Assembly (NCBI GenBank): GCA_001799675.1 | Contig: MGTX01000017.1 | Coordinates: forward strand, 60,311-124,310 | Direction: 5' to 3' | Length of the DNA stretch: 64,000 nucleotides | DNA from: Elusimicrobia bacterium GWA2_66_18 | Lineage (GTDB): Bacteria > Elusimicrobiota > Elusimicrobia > UBA1565 > UBA9628 | Shown: one piece after another, positions 8,768 to 17,644 of the stretch | Position numbering within the stretch: the first letter of the stretch is position 1 | Layout of the letters: each line of letters opens with the position of its first letter | The notes under the pieces: generated by a model | Database searches by the model: none | The model's input: the letters and a program-made list of their open reading frames with translations, nothing else | What the model was told of the DNA's origin: nothing | Made by a program: the position numbers and the translations under genes

Positions 8768-8795
8768 CTTATATCACACCGACGACCACGCGCAA
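8768..8795 (-). promoter_or_regulatory. Candidate promoter of the DksA-like gene
   Basis: Minus strand TTGCGC (8795-8790), 16-bp spacer, TATAAG (8773-8768), about 29 nt before the ATG at 8738. Unlike other first genes here, this one has a leader with a Shine-Dalgarno site. Confidence 0.5.
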
Positions 8796-8858
8796 GGCTC
8801 ATGATAGCCCCGCCCCCCGCCGGGCGCAAGACCCAGACGAGAAGGCCCGCCGGACCCG

Positions 8859-10310
8859 TCAGCCGAGCTTGGCCGCGGCGTCCTTGAGGCGGGACACGAC
8901 CATGTCCCGGCCCATGATCTCCAGCATCAGGAACAAGGTCGGGCCCTCGGTGCGGCCGGTGACGGCCGCGCGCAGGGGGTGAAAGACCTGGCCGACCTTA
9001 AGGACCTTCTCCTCGCAGAATTTACGGATGCGGGCCTCCAGGGCCTTGTCCTCGAAGGGCGCGAAGTCCTTGAGGGCCTCGGCCAAATCGAGCAGGACCT
9101 GCTTGGCGCCGGGAACCTCGAGGACCTTGTTCATGGCTTTTGGGGTGAAGACCACCGGCTTGTAGAAAAACTCCACGAGAGACGGGATCTCCGAGAGAAG
9201 CTTGAACTTCTCGCGCTCCAGGGCCACGGTCTTCTTGAAGTCGGGACCAGGCAGACCCTTGAGCCCGGCCTTTTCCAAGAACGGCTCGGCCAGCGTGACG
9301 AGTTCGTCGACGGGCGTCTGGCGGATATATTCGCCGTTCATCCATTGGAGCTTGACCGTATCGAAGGTGGCCGGGCTTTTCTGGCAGCCGGCCAGGTCGA
9401 ACTTGGCGATCAAATCCTCGTCGGTGAAGAGCTGTTGGGACTCCGGGGTGGACCAGCCGAGCAGGGCCAGGTAATTGCGCATGGTGCGCGGCAGGTAGCC
9501 CTGGTCGCGGAACTCCAGCACCGAGGTCGCGCCGTGGCGCTTGGAGAGCTTGGAGCCGTCGGGGCCCAGGATCATGGAGAGATGCGCGAAGATGGGCGGC
9601 GTCCAGCCCAGGGCCTCGTACATCTGTATCTGCGACGGGGTGTTGGAGAGATGCTCGTCGCCCCGGATGACATGGGTGATCTCCATGAGATGGTCGTCGA
9701 TCACGCAGCAGAAGTTGTAGGTGGGGCCGTCGGTCGTCTTCCAGATGACCAGGTCCTGTTGGAGGCTGTTCTCAAAACTGACCTTGCCGCGGATGCGGTC
9801 ATCGACGATGGTCGCCCCCTCCGTGGGCATCATGAAGCGGTAGGAGAACTTCTTGCCCGCGGCCTCGAACGCCGCGCGCTGGGAGTCGGTGAGACGGCGG
9901 CAGCGGCCCTCGTAGCGCGGGGGGCGCTTCTCGAGTTGAGCCAGGAAGCGCATCTCGTCGAGCTCCTCCTTGGTGCAGTAGCACTTATAGGCTTTACCCG
10001 CGGCCACGAGCTGTTGAAGGTGCTTGCGGTAGATGTCCACGCGCTTCATTTGGTAGTAAGGCGCGTAGGGACCCTTGTCCGACTTCTCGTCGATGGGGCC
10101 CTCATCCCAGTCCAGGCCCAACCACTTGATGGAGTCGAGGATGGCGGTCACCGAGCGGTCGGTCGAGCGCACCTCGTCGGTGTCCTCGATGCGCAGGACG
10201 AACTGCCCGTCGTGACGGCGGGCGAAGAGCCAACTGTAGAGCGTGGTGCGCGCCCCCCCGATGTGGAGAAAACCGGTCGGCGACGGCGCGAAGCGGGTGC
10301 GAACCTTCAT
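8859..10310 (-). CDS. gltX: Glutamyl-tRNA synthetase
   Basis: Class I aminoacyl-tRNA synthetase charging tRNA-Glu in the cytoplasm. The 483 residues are full length. The Rossmann fold carries the HIGH-type motif HIGG (16-19) after RFAPSPTG, the ligand motif RIEDTD (40-45), and KLSKR (254-258) as the KMSKS motif. The ATG at 10310 is chosen because it overlaps the recN stop as ATGA; the frame stays open upstream but only as a shadow of recN. Because the window also has gatCAB, this enzyme may charge tRNA-Gln with glutamate as well, by family knowledge. Confidence 0.97.
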   Translation of the reverse strand: MKVRTRFAPSPTGFLHIGGARTTLYSWLFARRHDGQFVLRIEDTDEVRSTDRSVTAILDSIKWLGLDWDEGPIDEKSDKGPYAPYYQMKRVDIYRKHLQQLVAAGKAYKCYCTKEELDEMRFLAQLEKRPPRYEGRCRRLTDSQRAAFEAAGKKFSYRFMMPTEGATIVDDRIRGKVSFENSLQQDLVIWKTTDGPTYNFCCVIDDHLMEITHVIRGDEHLSNTPSQIQMYEALGWTPPIFAHLSMILGPDGSKLSKRHGATSVLEFRDQGYLPRTMRNYLALLGWSTPESQQLFTDEDLIAKFDLAGCQKSPATFDTVKLQWMNGEYIRQTPVDELVTLAEPFLEKAGLKGLPGPDFKKTVALEREKFKLLSEIPSLVEFFYKPVVFTPKAMNKVLEVPGAKQVLLDLAEALKDFAPFEDKALEARIRKFCEEKVLKVGQVFHPLRAAVTGRTEGPTLFLMLEIMGRDMVVSRLKDAAAKLG

Positions 10311-11962
10311 GGCGTGTTCTCCAATAATTCTTCGGCGTGCTTGCGGCTGACGACGGTGGCGGCACGGCCGCCCAGCATGAGCGCCACCGTGTCGAGTCGG
10401 CGGCCGCCATCGAGGCGCTCGACGCGCACGCGAGTCCGCCCCGAGACGACCTCCTTGGCGACGTGGAAGTGGGTCTGGGCGCGGCAGGCGACCTGCGGCA
10501 GGTGCGTCACGCAGAACACCTGGCGGCCCTTGGCCAGACTCGCCAGCTTCTCGCCGACGGCCAGCGCCACCGCGCCGCCGATGCCCGCGTCCACTTCGTC
10601 GAAGACGAGCAGCGGCGTGCGGTCGGCCTTGGCGAATGAGGTCTTGAGGCCCAGCATCACGCGCGAGAGCTCGCCGCCCGAGGCCACCGCCTTGACGGGG
10701 CGCGGCGGCTCGCCGGGGTTGGCCGAGAGCAGGAACTCGACGGCGTCGGCGCCGCTGCGCGACCAGTTCCCCTCCTCCATCTCGATGGAGCAGGAGAAGC
10801 GAGAGTGAGGCATGCCCAGGACCTTGAGTTCCTTGAGCACGGCGACGTCGAGGCGCTTGGCGGCCTGGACGCGCTTGGCGTGGACCTTCTCGCAAAGCGC
10901 GGCGAGGGCCTTCTCGGTTTCGGCGAGCTCCTGGCGGGTCTCCTCGATGCGCGCGTCGGCGTTTTCCAGGCCGTCGAGATCGGCCGCCAGACGCTCCCGC
11001 GTCGCCAGGACCTCGGCCAGCGTGGGTCCATGCTTCTTCTTGAGCCTCATCAGGGCGTCCTGACGGCAGAGCAGCGCGTCGAGCGCGGCCGGATCGGCCG
11101 CCGCACGGTCGCGGTAATCGCCGACCTCATGCGCCACGGCGTCGGCGGTGAGGCGGGCGATCTCCAGCTCGCCCTGCAGGCGCGCCGCGGAAGGGTCGAT
11201 CTTGGCCAGTTCCCCGAGGGCGCGCTCGGCCTTCATGAGGCGCGAGATGGCGGCGTCCTCGTCGGCGTAGAGCAGGCCGTGAACCTGGTCGGCGAAGGTG
11301 CGCAGGCGATCGGCGTGCTTGAGGCGGGGAAGGCGCGCATCGAGTTCCTCCTCTTCTCCTAGACGCGGTCTCGCCGTGTCGATCTCCTCGAGCTGGAAGC
11401 GCATGAGGTCCACCCGCCGCCGGCGCTCCCCCTCGGACATCGACGAGGCCGACAGCCGGGCCGAGAGGGCGCTCCAGCGGCCGTAGGCCTCGGCGAGGGT
11501 CGAACACTCGGGCTCCAGGCCCCCGTAACGGTCGAGAAGCTCGAGCTGGACGGAGGGCCGCAGGAGGGCCTGATGCTCATGCTGGCCGTGAAAGTCGGCG
11601 AAGGCTTCGCCGAGCGCGCCCAGGGCGGCGACGGGCGCCGACTGGGAGTCGATCATGGCCCGGGTCTTGCCCGCGGCGTCGAGATCCCGGCGAACGGTGA
11701 AAGTCCCGGGCCCCGCCTTGTAGCGCTCGCGCAGCTCCGAGGGCAGGTCCGCGGCGTCGAAAACGCCCTCGACCTCCAAGCGGTCGCAACCGCTCCTCAG
11801 CCACGACGCGGAGCCGCGCGCGCCGAGCAGGAAGCCCAGGGCTTCCAGCAGGATGGACTTGCCGGCGCCCGTCTCGCCCGTAAAGGCGGTGAAGCCTGCG
11901 CCGAACTCGACTTCCATCCGCTCGACGATGGCGAAGTTGACGACCTTGAGGCGCCTCAACAT
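10307..11962 (-). CDS. recN: DNA repair protein RecN
   Basis: SMC-like ATPase that acts early in recombinational repair of double-strand breaks. The 551 residues show Walker A GETGAGKS (29-36), a central coiled-coil region (about 150-370) and the C-terminal signature and Walker B LLVFDEVDAGIGG (451-463) followed by the VTHLPQVA motif. It starts 7 bp after nadK and overlaps gltX by 4 bp, so it is co-transcribed in a comEC-nadK-recN-gltX chain. Confidence 0.95.
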   Translation of the reverse strand: MLRRLKVVNFAIVERMEVEFGAGFTAFTGETGAGKSILLEALGFLLGARGSASWLRSGCDRLEVEGVFDAADLPSELRERYKAGPGTFTVRRDLDAAGKTRAMIDSQSAPVAALGALGEAFADFHGQHEHQALLRPSVQLELLDRYGGLEPECSTLAEAYGRWSALSARLSASSMSEGERRRRVDLMRFQLEEIDTARPRLGEEEELDARLPRLKHADRLRTFADQVHGLLYADEDAAISRLMKAERALGELAKIDPSAARLQGELEIARLTADAVAHEVGDYRDRAAADPAALDALLCRQDALMRLKKKHGPTLAEVLATRERLAADLDGLENADARIEETRQELAETEKALAALCEKVHAKRVQAAKRLDVAVLKELKVLGMPHSRFSCSIEMEEGNWSRSGADAVEFLLSANPGEPPRPVKAVASGGELSRVMLGLKTSFAKADRTPLLVFDEVDAGIGGAVALAVGEKLASLAKGRQVFCVTHLPQVACRAQTHFHVAKEVVSGRTRVRVERLDGGRRLDTVALMLGGRAATVVSRKHAEELLENTP

Positions 11963-14586
11963 GGGACTGTCACTGGCCCCACTTCAGCTTGCGGCGCAGG
12001 ACCTCGAAGAAAGAGCGCCCCGGCGGCACGAGCAGGCGCAGGGGGGTTTCGGCGCGGCGCACGCGCACCTCGTCGCCCAGCTTGAGCTCGCGGCTCGTCT
12101 GGCCGTCGAGAGAGACCAGGACGCGCGGCATCTCGTCGGCGCGCCGGCGGCCCAGCCGGATGGTCAGCGGCAGGTGGGCCGGCAGGATGAGCGGGCGCTG
12201 GGTCAGGGTGTGCGGGCAGATGGGGGCCACGAGGGTCACGTCCAGCGAGGGGTCCACGATAGGCCCCGAGGCCGCCAGGGAGTAGGCCGTCGAGCCCGTC
12301 GGCGTGGCCACGATGAGCCCGTCGCCGAAGTAGTCGGCCACGAAACGCTCGCCCGAGCGAGTGGAAAGCGTGATGGCGCGGGCCTGGTCGCCGCAACGGA
12401 TGACGCACTCGTTCAAGGCCAGTTCCGGGCCGAAGGCCCTCCGTCCGCCGCGATAGATCTCGGTGGACAGCATCCAGCGCTCCTCGACGACGAAGCGTCC
12501 CGCCAGAGCCGCGTCCAGGCGTCGCCGGATCTCCGAAGCCTCGGTCCCGGCGAGGAAGCCCAGGTTCCCGATGTTGACGCCCAGCAGCGGGATGCCGCGG
12601 GGGGCCACCTCGCGCGCCACCCTGAGCATGGTGCCGTCGCCGCCCAGCGCGATGGAGACTTCGGCGCGCCGCAGGGCGTCCCCGGCGCCGCGGCCCTCCT
12701 CGACCCAGGTGCGCACTCCCCGCGTCTTGAGGAGCGAGAGGATGAGGGCCAGGGTCCGTTCGGAGTCCGGCTTGGACTCGTTGCGGAAGATGAAGGCCGA
12801 GCCGAAGGCTCGGCGAGTGGTTCTGGATGCGGAGGAATTCGCCATCGGTCGCCGCCTCGAGCCAACCCGCCCGAGGGTCCCCGATTATAGCAAAAGGCCC
12901 TTCCCCGGTCCGCGCCGCGGGACCGCGCGGGTCTCCGATGAGGATCTCCGTGCGGCCCAGGCGCAGGCGAAGCGCGCGTCCAACGACGATCCTCTCGAAA
13001 GGCCCCGCGCCCAGGGCCGCCGCCGCGCGCCGCACCCCGGCGGTGGGCGGCCGCGGCCCGACGAACCAAGCCCTGCCCCCGGAGAAACGCAGGAGCGCGG
13101 TCCCCGGCGGGCGGGACAGGAACGCGACGCTGACCGGGGGCGGCTGGAAAAAAAGGCGGCTTCCAAGCCAAACCAGGAGGGCGGCCGCCGTCAGCGCGGT
13201 CGCGCTCCGGCGTCTCGGCCACGACCAGAGCGCTCCCAGCGCCAGGGCGTACGCCGCCATTTCGAATCCCGTCCACGGCTGGAGCTCCACCGAGGAGCAG
13301 GGCCAAGCCGCGGCTCGTCGACAGATTCTCTCGAAAAGACCCAGCCCCGCCCCGGTCAGCCAGGTCGCGGGGCCCGTCGCCCACGGAACCATGACGTCCA
13401 GGCCCCAGAGCGCGAAACCCGCCCACATCAGGAGCCCGGCCAGAGGCACCAGGGCGACGTTGGTCAAAGGCCCGACGATCGAGGCCCGACCGAAGGTCGC
13501 GGCGAAGAGCGGCCAGAGCGCGGCCGCAATCGCGGCGCTCACGCCCGCCAGGACCACGGCCGCCCACGCCAAGCGCGGCCAAGATCGAGGCGCCGCCGCC
13601 TCCAGGCGAGGCGAGGCGACGAGCAGGGCCGCGCAGGCGAGCACGCTCATGAGCGCCCCCGGCGAGAGCGCGGCCAAGGGGCTCCAGGCGAGAAGGATCG
13701 CCGCCGAAGCGGTGAGCGCCGCCGAAGCGGTGGTCGGCCGGTCCAGGACCCGCGCCGCGGTCCCGGCCGCGAACATAAGCCAGGCTCTCACGCTGGGCGG
13801 GTCGGCTCCCGCCATGAGGGCGTAGAATCCGCCCGCGGCCACGGCAAGCGCAGCGCGCGCTCCAGGACGCAGTCCCAGCCCCAGCGCGGCCAACGCCGCC
13901 GCGGCCGCGGCGAAGCCGACGTTGCTCCCAGACGCGACCAAGAGGTGCGTGCCGCCCGCATCGCGCACCGCGCGCCAGAGGTCCCGGTCCAAGGTCCCCG
14001 CGTCGCCAAGAACGATGCCGGAGAGGAGCCCGGCGCGGCCGCGCGGCAGGCGCCGGATAAAGCTCTCCTCGGCCGAAAGCCGCGCGCGCTGGGCCCAGGC
14101 CGCTACGCGCCAGAACCCCGCCGGGGACGCGCTCGATACGGCGATGGACTGGGCGTGAAGGACCCAGGCCGCGCCCTGCGCCGCGAGGATGGCCTCCTCG
14201 TCGAAGCCGCCGGGGTCGCGCGGGCGCAGGGGAGGGCGCAGGCGCCCGCGCACAACGGCCTCGCGACCCGGCTCGACCGGCCCTGGAGACGAGCCCTTCG
14301 GCAGCCAGAGTTGGGCGCGCTGGGGGCCGGTCGCGGACGAAAACTCCAGGACGGCGCGCCAGCCGGAACGCGTGAGCCTCGCGGGTCCGACCAGCCTCCC
14401 CTCCACCCGCGCCATGCCTCGGACCTCGGCCCAGGCGGGGTCGCGGGGCGGCGCCAGCGCCCGGCGCGCGGCGAAAACCGCGGCGACGCCGAGGATCACG
14501 GCCCAGAAAAGCGGTCGCCTCCAGAGCATAATGAGATACGCGGCGCCCCCCTCCGGAGTTCCCCTCCGTTCGTCGTAATTTCTCAT
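11956..14586 (-). CDS. comEC: ComEC/Rec2-family competence membrane protein; coding signal appears to end near 12.85 kb but no stop occurs until 11956
   Basis: Family members form the inner-membrane channel for DNA uptake. Residues about 20-45 are hydrophobic, followed by a soluble OB-like region (55-150), the competence domain with HLLVASGSNVGF (about 213) and many hydrophobic helices up to about 480, then a short poorly conserved C-terminal domain without metallo-beta-lactamase histidines. Protein-like sequence ends around DGEFLRIQ near 12,830. The frame then continues, without a stop, across all of nadK to 11956, giving an 876-residue open frame whose last 290 residues are probably not real. 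An indel in the gene or in the assembly is likely. The start is uncertain: ATG at 14586, or ATG at 14529 directly before the first membrane helix. Confidence 0.75.
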   Translation of the reverse strand: MRNYDERRGTPEGGAAYLIMLWRRPLFWAVILGVAAVFAARRALAPPRDPAWAEVRGMARVEGRLVGPARLTRSGWRAVLEFSSATGPQRAQLWLPKGSSPGPVEPGREAVVRGRLRPPLRPRDPGGFDEEAILAAQGAAWVLHAQSIAVSSASPAGFWRVAAWAQRARLSAEESFIRRLPRGRAGLLSGIVLGDAGTLDRDLWRAVRDAGGTHLLVASGSNVGFAAAAAALAALGLGLRPGARAALAVAAGGFYALMAGADPPSVRAWLMFAAGTAARVLDRPTTASAALTASAAILLAWSPLAALSPGALMSVLACAALLVASPRLEAAAPRSWPRLAWAAVVLAGVSAAIAAALWPLFAATFGRASIVGPLTNVALVPLAGLLMWAGFALWGLDVMVPWATGPATWLTGAGLGLFERICRRAAAWPCSSVELQPWTGFEMAAYALALGALWSWPRRRSATALTAAALLVWLGSRLFFQPPPVSVAFLSRPPGTALLRFSGGRAWFVGPRPPTAGVRRAAAALGAGPFERIVVGRALRLRLGRTEILIGDPRGPAARTGEGPFAIIGDPRAGWLEAATDGEFLRIQNHSPSLRLGLHLPQRVQAGLRTDPGPHPLAPQDAGSAHLGRGGPRRRGRPAARRSLHRAGRRRHHAQGGARGGPPRHPAAGRQHREPGLPRRDRGFGDPATPGRGSGGTLRRRGALDAVHRDLSRRTEGLRPGTGLERVRHPLRRPGPRHHAFHSLGRAFRGRLLRRRAHRGHADGLDGLLPGGLGAYRGPLAGRDPRGPHLPAHPDPAPAHPAGPPAADHPAGPPARRRDAARPGLSRRPDEPRAQAGRRGARAPRRNPPAPARAAGALFLRGPAPQAEVGPVTVPC
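11970..12845 (-). CDS. nadK: NAD kinase
   Basis: Phosphorylates NAD to NADP in the cytoplasm. The 291 residues contain GGDGT (68-72), NECVI (145-149) and TPTGSTAYS (181-189), all diagnostic. The ATG at 12845 is the only start before the first conserved strand (AFIFRN); an in-frame TAA lies at 12887-12885. The first dozen codons look atypical and lie over the end of comEC. A GC-rich 8-bp hairpin (12796-12814) falls in codons 11-17. The frame of the upstream comEC gene stays open through this entire gene. Confidence 0.93.
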   Translation of the reverse strand: MANSSASRTTRRAFGSAFIFRNESKPDSERTLALILSLLKTRGVRTWVEEGRGAGDALRRAEVSIALGGDGTMLRVAREVAPRGIPLLGVNIGNLGFLAGTEASEIRRRLDAALAGRFVVEERWMLSTEIYRGGRRAFGPELALNECVIRCGDQARAITLSTRSGERFVADYFGDGLIVATPTGSTAYSLAASGPIVDPSLDVTLVAPICPHTLTQRPLILPAHLPLTIRLGRRRADEMPRVLVSLDGQTSRELKLGDEVRVRRAETPLRLLVPPGRSFFEVLRRKLKWGQ

Positions 14587-14624
14587 AATCTGACCATGAA
14601 TATCGCGCTGGCTGCGATCTCTCG

Positions 14625-15719
14625 ATGAGCAAGAAGCGCCTGGCCGTCGGACTGATGTCGGGAACCTCGGCCGACGGCGTCACGGCCGCGCTCGTCGAGA
14701 TCTCCCCTGATCGCGTGCGCGTGCGGCGCTTTGAGACGTATCCATATTCGGCCCGCCTGAAAAATCTTGTCCTAGAAGCGCCGTCCCTGCGGGCGCCCGA
14801 GATCTCGCTGTTGAACTTCGCCCTTGGCGAGGCCTTCGCCTTCGCCGCGCTCCAGATCTCCCGCGGAGCGCGGCCGCTGGTCATCGGCTCCCACGGCCAG
14901 ACGGTCTGGCATGGGCCGAACGCCGTGCCGCCCAACACGCTCCAGCTCGCGGAGCCGGCGGTGATCGCGGAACGCACCGGCCTGACGACTGTCGCCGACT
15001 TCCGCCCGCGCGACATGGCGGCCGGAGGTCAGGGAGCGCCGCTGACGCCCGCCTTCGATCTATTCCTGTACGGCCGAGGTCCGCTGAGGGCCGTCGTGAA
15101 CATCGGCGGCATCGCCAATGTCTCGCTGGTCGGGCACGGAAGATTGTGGTCGGCTTTCGACACGGGCCCCGGCAATGGCCTGATGGACGAGGCCGTGCGC
15201 CGCGTTACGAAAAACCGTTCGGAGATGGACCGGGGCGGCAAGCTCGCCGCGAGAGGCAAACCTGACGAGAAACTCCTCAAGCGCCTCCTGCATCATCCTT
15301 ACTTCCGGACGTCCCCGCCGAAGTCTCTCGACCGCGCGACCTTCGGCGCCGCGCTCCTTGACCGCTATTTCCCGCGCCTGACGCGCGCGCGCCTTCCAGG
15401 CGCCCTGGCGACCCTCGCGGAGCTGACGGCCCGCTCGCTGCGGCTCTCCGTGCTCGAGAACGCCCCGGACGCGCCTCTCGCCGAAGTCGTCGTCTCCGGC
15501 GGCGGCGCGCTCAACGCGCACCTGATGCGCCGCTTGAGAGTCCTCTTCGCGCCGGTCCCGGTGACCACCACGGCGGCGCACGGCCTGCCCGTGATGGCCA
15601 AGGAAGCCGCCTGCTTCGCCTGGCTCGCGGCGCGCGTCCTGGACGGCAAGCCCAACCACGCCCCCGCCGCGACCGGCGCGCGCGGGGTCCGCATCTTGGG
15701 CAAGATCGTCCTCGCGTAG
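14625..15719 (+). CDS. anmK: Anhydro-N-acetylmuramic acid kinase
   Basis: Phosphorylates and opens 1,6-anhydro-MurNAc during peptidoglycan recycling. The 364 residues match AnmK, with the N-terminal phosphate-binding MSGTSADGV motif (10-18), DTGPGNGLMDEAV in the middle and VSGGGALN (about 290). It is divergent from comEC, with 38 bp between the proposed starts. No Shine-Dalgarno is obvious; a TAATCT -10-like box lies at 14586-14591. The nagZ-like enzyme at 39 kb would act earlier in the same recycling route. Confidence 0.95.
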   Translation: MSKKRLAVGLMSGTSADGVTAALVEISPDRVRVRRFETYPYSARLKNLVLEAPSLRAPEISLLNFALGEAFAFAALQISRGARPLVIGSHGQTVWHGPNAVPPNTLQLAEPAVIAERTGLTTVADFRPRDMAAGGQGAPLTPAFDLFLYGRGPLRAVVNIGGIANVSLVGHGRLWSAFDTGPGNGLMDEAVRRVTKNRSEMDRGGKLAARGKPDEKLLKRLLHHPYFRTSPPKSLDRATFGAALLDRYFPRLTRARLPGALATLAELTARSLRLSVLENAPDAPLAEVVVSGGGALNAHLMRRLRVLFAPVPVTTTAAHGLPVMAKEAACFAWLAARVLDGKPNHAPAATGARGVRILGKIVLA

Positions 15720-15741
15720 CGCCGCGCTCTGCCGCGCGCGC

Positions 15742-17181
15742 TTAGAGAAGATCGGCGGAGCGGTCGGCGGTGACGCCGTAGCGCTTGAGAATCTCGGGCA
15801 GGGCCCGGTCGGACTCGACCGCGTCGAGCACGGCCCGCGAGCCGTTGTCGAACTCCAGAACCTGCCGACCGTCCATCGGTCGGCGAGCAGCCTCCACCAG
15901 GTCCTTCATGCTCCCGACGGCCTTCCCGTTGAGCTTGACCACGGTCTGCAGTTGCCAGCCGTGGTAGCCGAGATTGACCTCGTGCGCGAGGACCTGGGAG
16001 AGCGTGACGACCTCGGTGCGCTCCGGCGTGGCCACGTCCTCGCCCGCAATGCTGCGCAGCTTGTAGGTGCCGCCGCCGTGGGCTCGCAGGAAGTCCTCGG
16101 ACAAGGGCATGAATACGAAGCCGCCCAGCACGAAATACGTGGGCTTCTGGTCGTGGCGGGGGCCGGGGACCAAGTCCGTCTGTAGCTTGAGCTTGAGCTT
16201 GAGCTTCAGGGACTTGAGATCCCGCACGACCTCGACTTCAATCTCATCGCCGACTTGACGGCGCGCGACGAGATGGCCGAAATCCACGCGCTCGTCGCCG
16301 CGCAGGGTCACGCTGCCGTTCTGGCCGATGGGCGTGCCGTCTAGGAACATGAGCATGTCCCCGGGCTGGAGCACTCCCCAGGCGGAGGACTGGTACTGGA
16401 TCTTGTTGATCAGCACTCCCGTGGCGTCTTCCTTCAGGCCGTAGGCGCGGCGCAGAGAATGATTCTCGGCCTCCTGGTAGGCGACGCCCAGCGCGGGGAT
16501 GCCCTTGTAACGCCCGCTCTTGACGTCCTCCAGGAACCGACGGATGACCGGCATGGGGACCACGTAGCCGATGTTCTCCGAGCCCGGCGCGACCATATGT
16601 TGGAAGGCGATGCCGATAAGCCTGCCGTCCATGAAGACGGGCCCGCCGCTGTTGCCGGCGTTGATGGCCGCGTCGGTCTGAACCGCGAGAAGACGGCGCG
16701 AAGAATGAGAGTAAACCACGGCTCCGATCCGCGAGACCACCCCCTCGGTAATGGAAAGCTCCGTGCCGCCCGTCGGAAAGCCGTAGACGGCGAGCTTGTC
16801 GCGCGGCGCCGGCAGGCCGCCGAAGGCCACGGGTTCGATGCCCTTGAAGAACTCGGGGTCTTCCACCTTAAGCAGCGCCGTCTCGCCGTCGTGAGCCACG
16901 AACTCGATGCGGGCAAGCCAACGTTTGACGTCGCCCGAGCGCCTCACCGTGAGATAGGTCGAGTCCGCCACGACGTGCGCATTGGTGAGGATGCGCTGGC
17001 CGTCGATGACCACTCCGGACCCGGTCCCTGATCGCTGGCGATCGTACTGCCAGGGCTGGGACCAGTCCGGCTCCCTCGCGACGAAGTGAATCTGGACGGT
17101 GGCGCGGCGCGGCGCCGCGTCGGCGCCCGCGTACGCGGGCCCCGAGAAGAGACCGACGATTACGATCAGGAATGTGGTCAT
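15742..17181 (-). CDS. Exported Deg/HtrA-type trypsin-like serine protease
   Basis: Likely periplasmic quality-control protease. Residues 1-19 form a signal peptide (hydrophobic stretch, AYAG cleavage region). The trypsin fold shows TNAHVV (His-69) and GNSGGP (Ser-178). The segment HDGETALLKVEDPEFFKG (97-114) resembles the plant Deg9-type subgroup, where an Asp precedes the IAxL motif; here that position is Glu-100, with Asp-98 two residues earlier. A PDZ-like region follows (about 245-330), then a second PDZ-like segment at the C-terminus. Four hexanucleotide repeats encode a Lys-Leu run near residue 328. A -10-like TAACAT lies 7 nt before the ATG. Confidence 0.88.
   Translation of the reverse strand: MTTFLIVIVGLFSGPAYAGADAAPRRATVQIHFVAREPDWSQPWQYDRQRSGTGSGVVIDGQRILTNAHVVADSTYLTVRRSGDVKRWLARIEFVAHDGETALLKVEDPEFFKGIEPVAFGGLPAPRDKLAVYGFPTGGTELSITEGVVSRIGAVVYSHSSRRLLAVQTDAAINAGNSGGPVFMDGRLIGIAFQHMVAPGSENIGYVVPMPVIRRFLEDVKSGRYKGIPALGVAYQEAENHSLRRAYGLKEDATGVLINKIQYQSSAWGVLQPGDMLMFLDGTPIGQNGSVTLRGDERVDFGHLVARRQVGDEIEVEVVRDLKSLKLKLKLKLQTDLVPGPRHDQKPTYFVLGGFVFMPLSEDFLRAHGGGTYKLRSIAGEDVATPERTEVVTLSQVLAHEVNLGYHGWQLQTVVKLNGKAVGSMKDLVEAARRPMDGRQVLEFDNGSRAVLDAVESDRALPEILKRYGVTADRSADLL
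16184..16207 (-). repeat. Hexanucleotide repeat encoding Lys-Leu run
   Basis: Four tandem 6-bp units (the last with one change) inside the protease gene, giving alternating Lys-Leu residues between the two PDZ-like parts. Expansion would stay in frame. Confidence 0.8.
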
Positions 17182-17213
17182 GGCGGGAATGTTAGCAGTT
17201 CATCGCCCGGGTC

Positions 17214-17242
17214 TTGCGCGACGCGGCTTCTCCTGTTATAAC
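17214..17242 (+). promoter_or_regulatory. Sigma70-like promoter, leaderless arrangement
   Basis: TTGCGC (17214-17219), 17-bp spacer, TATAAC (17237-17242). The ATG of the next gene begins 8 nt later, at 17251, so the message should begin at or beside the start codon. Confidence 0.65.
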
Positions 17243-17250
17243 CCCCGCGG

Positions 17251-17640
17251 ATGAAGAGCCTCGCCGGAGCATTCTTCGCGGCCGTGAACATGCTGTACGC
17301 AGCCATGTTCGGAGGACCTATCGACGGGACGGCCTGGGACGTCAAGGTCAAGGAGGAAGGCTTATTCCACTGGACCTCGCGCAAGGAGACCCTCGTCTTT
17401 CACGGCGGCAAGGCAGTCATAGCCGGCGAGGTCGCGCGCGGTTACGTCCCCGCCCTGTACGAATCCAAGGAGGAAGGCCCGGCCACCTCCTTCTTCGTCC
17501 TCCTGGCCGGCGACGGCCGCGAACCGGTCGAGTGGACCGGCCGCGTCGAGGGCGACCGCATCGGCGGCGTGGTGATCGTGCGCGGACGCGACGGGCGCAC
17601 GCTGCGCTACGTGTTCACGGGAGAGCGCAAGAACGGCTGA
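17251..17640 (+). CDS. Small exported protein of unknown function
   Basis: I do not recognise this 129-residue protein. The N-terminus (MKSLAGAFFAAVNMLYAAMFGG) looks like a signal peptide or membrane anchor. The remainder is predicted mainly beta: alternating hydrophobic and polar residues with Gly/Asp turns (EWTGRVEGDRIGGVVIVRG), as in small lipid-binding or barrel-like exported proteins. It lies 4 bp upstream of the rluE-like gene and is probably co-transcribed with it from the promoter at 17214-17242. Confidence 0.75.
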   Translation: MKSLAGAFFAAVNMLYAAMFGGPIDGTAWDVKVKEEGLFHWTSRKETLVFHGGKAVIAGEVARGYVPALYESKEEGPATSFFVLLAGDGREPVEWTGRVEGDRIGGVVIVRGRDGRTLRYVFTGERKNG

Positions 17641-17644
17641 GGCC

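Noticed and set aside
10311-10895. N-terminal extension of gltX to 10895
   Set aside because: The extension is low-complexity Arg-rich sequence lying over recN; the ATG at 10310 overlaps the recN stop and starts the conserved domain.
12463-14628. A 721-codon plus-strand frame opposite comEC
   Set aside because: Antisense shadow: Arg/Pro-rich and motif-free.
12413-15016. An 867-codon open frame on the minus strand over comEC and nadK
   Set aside because: Its translation is Arg/Gly/Pro-rich without motifs, while the other frames give ComEC and NadK; it is a product of high G+C.
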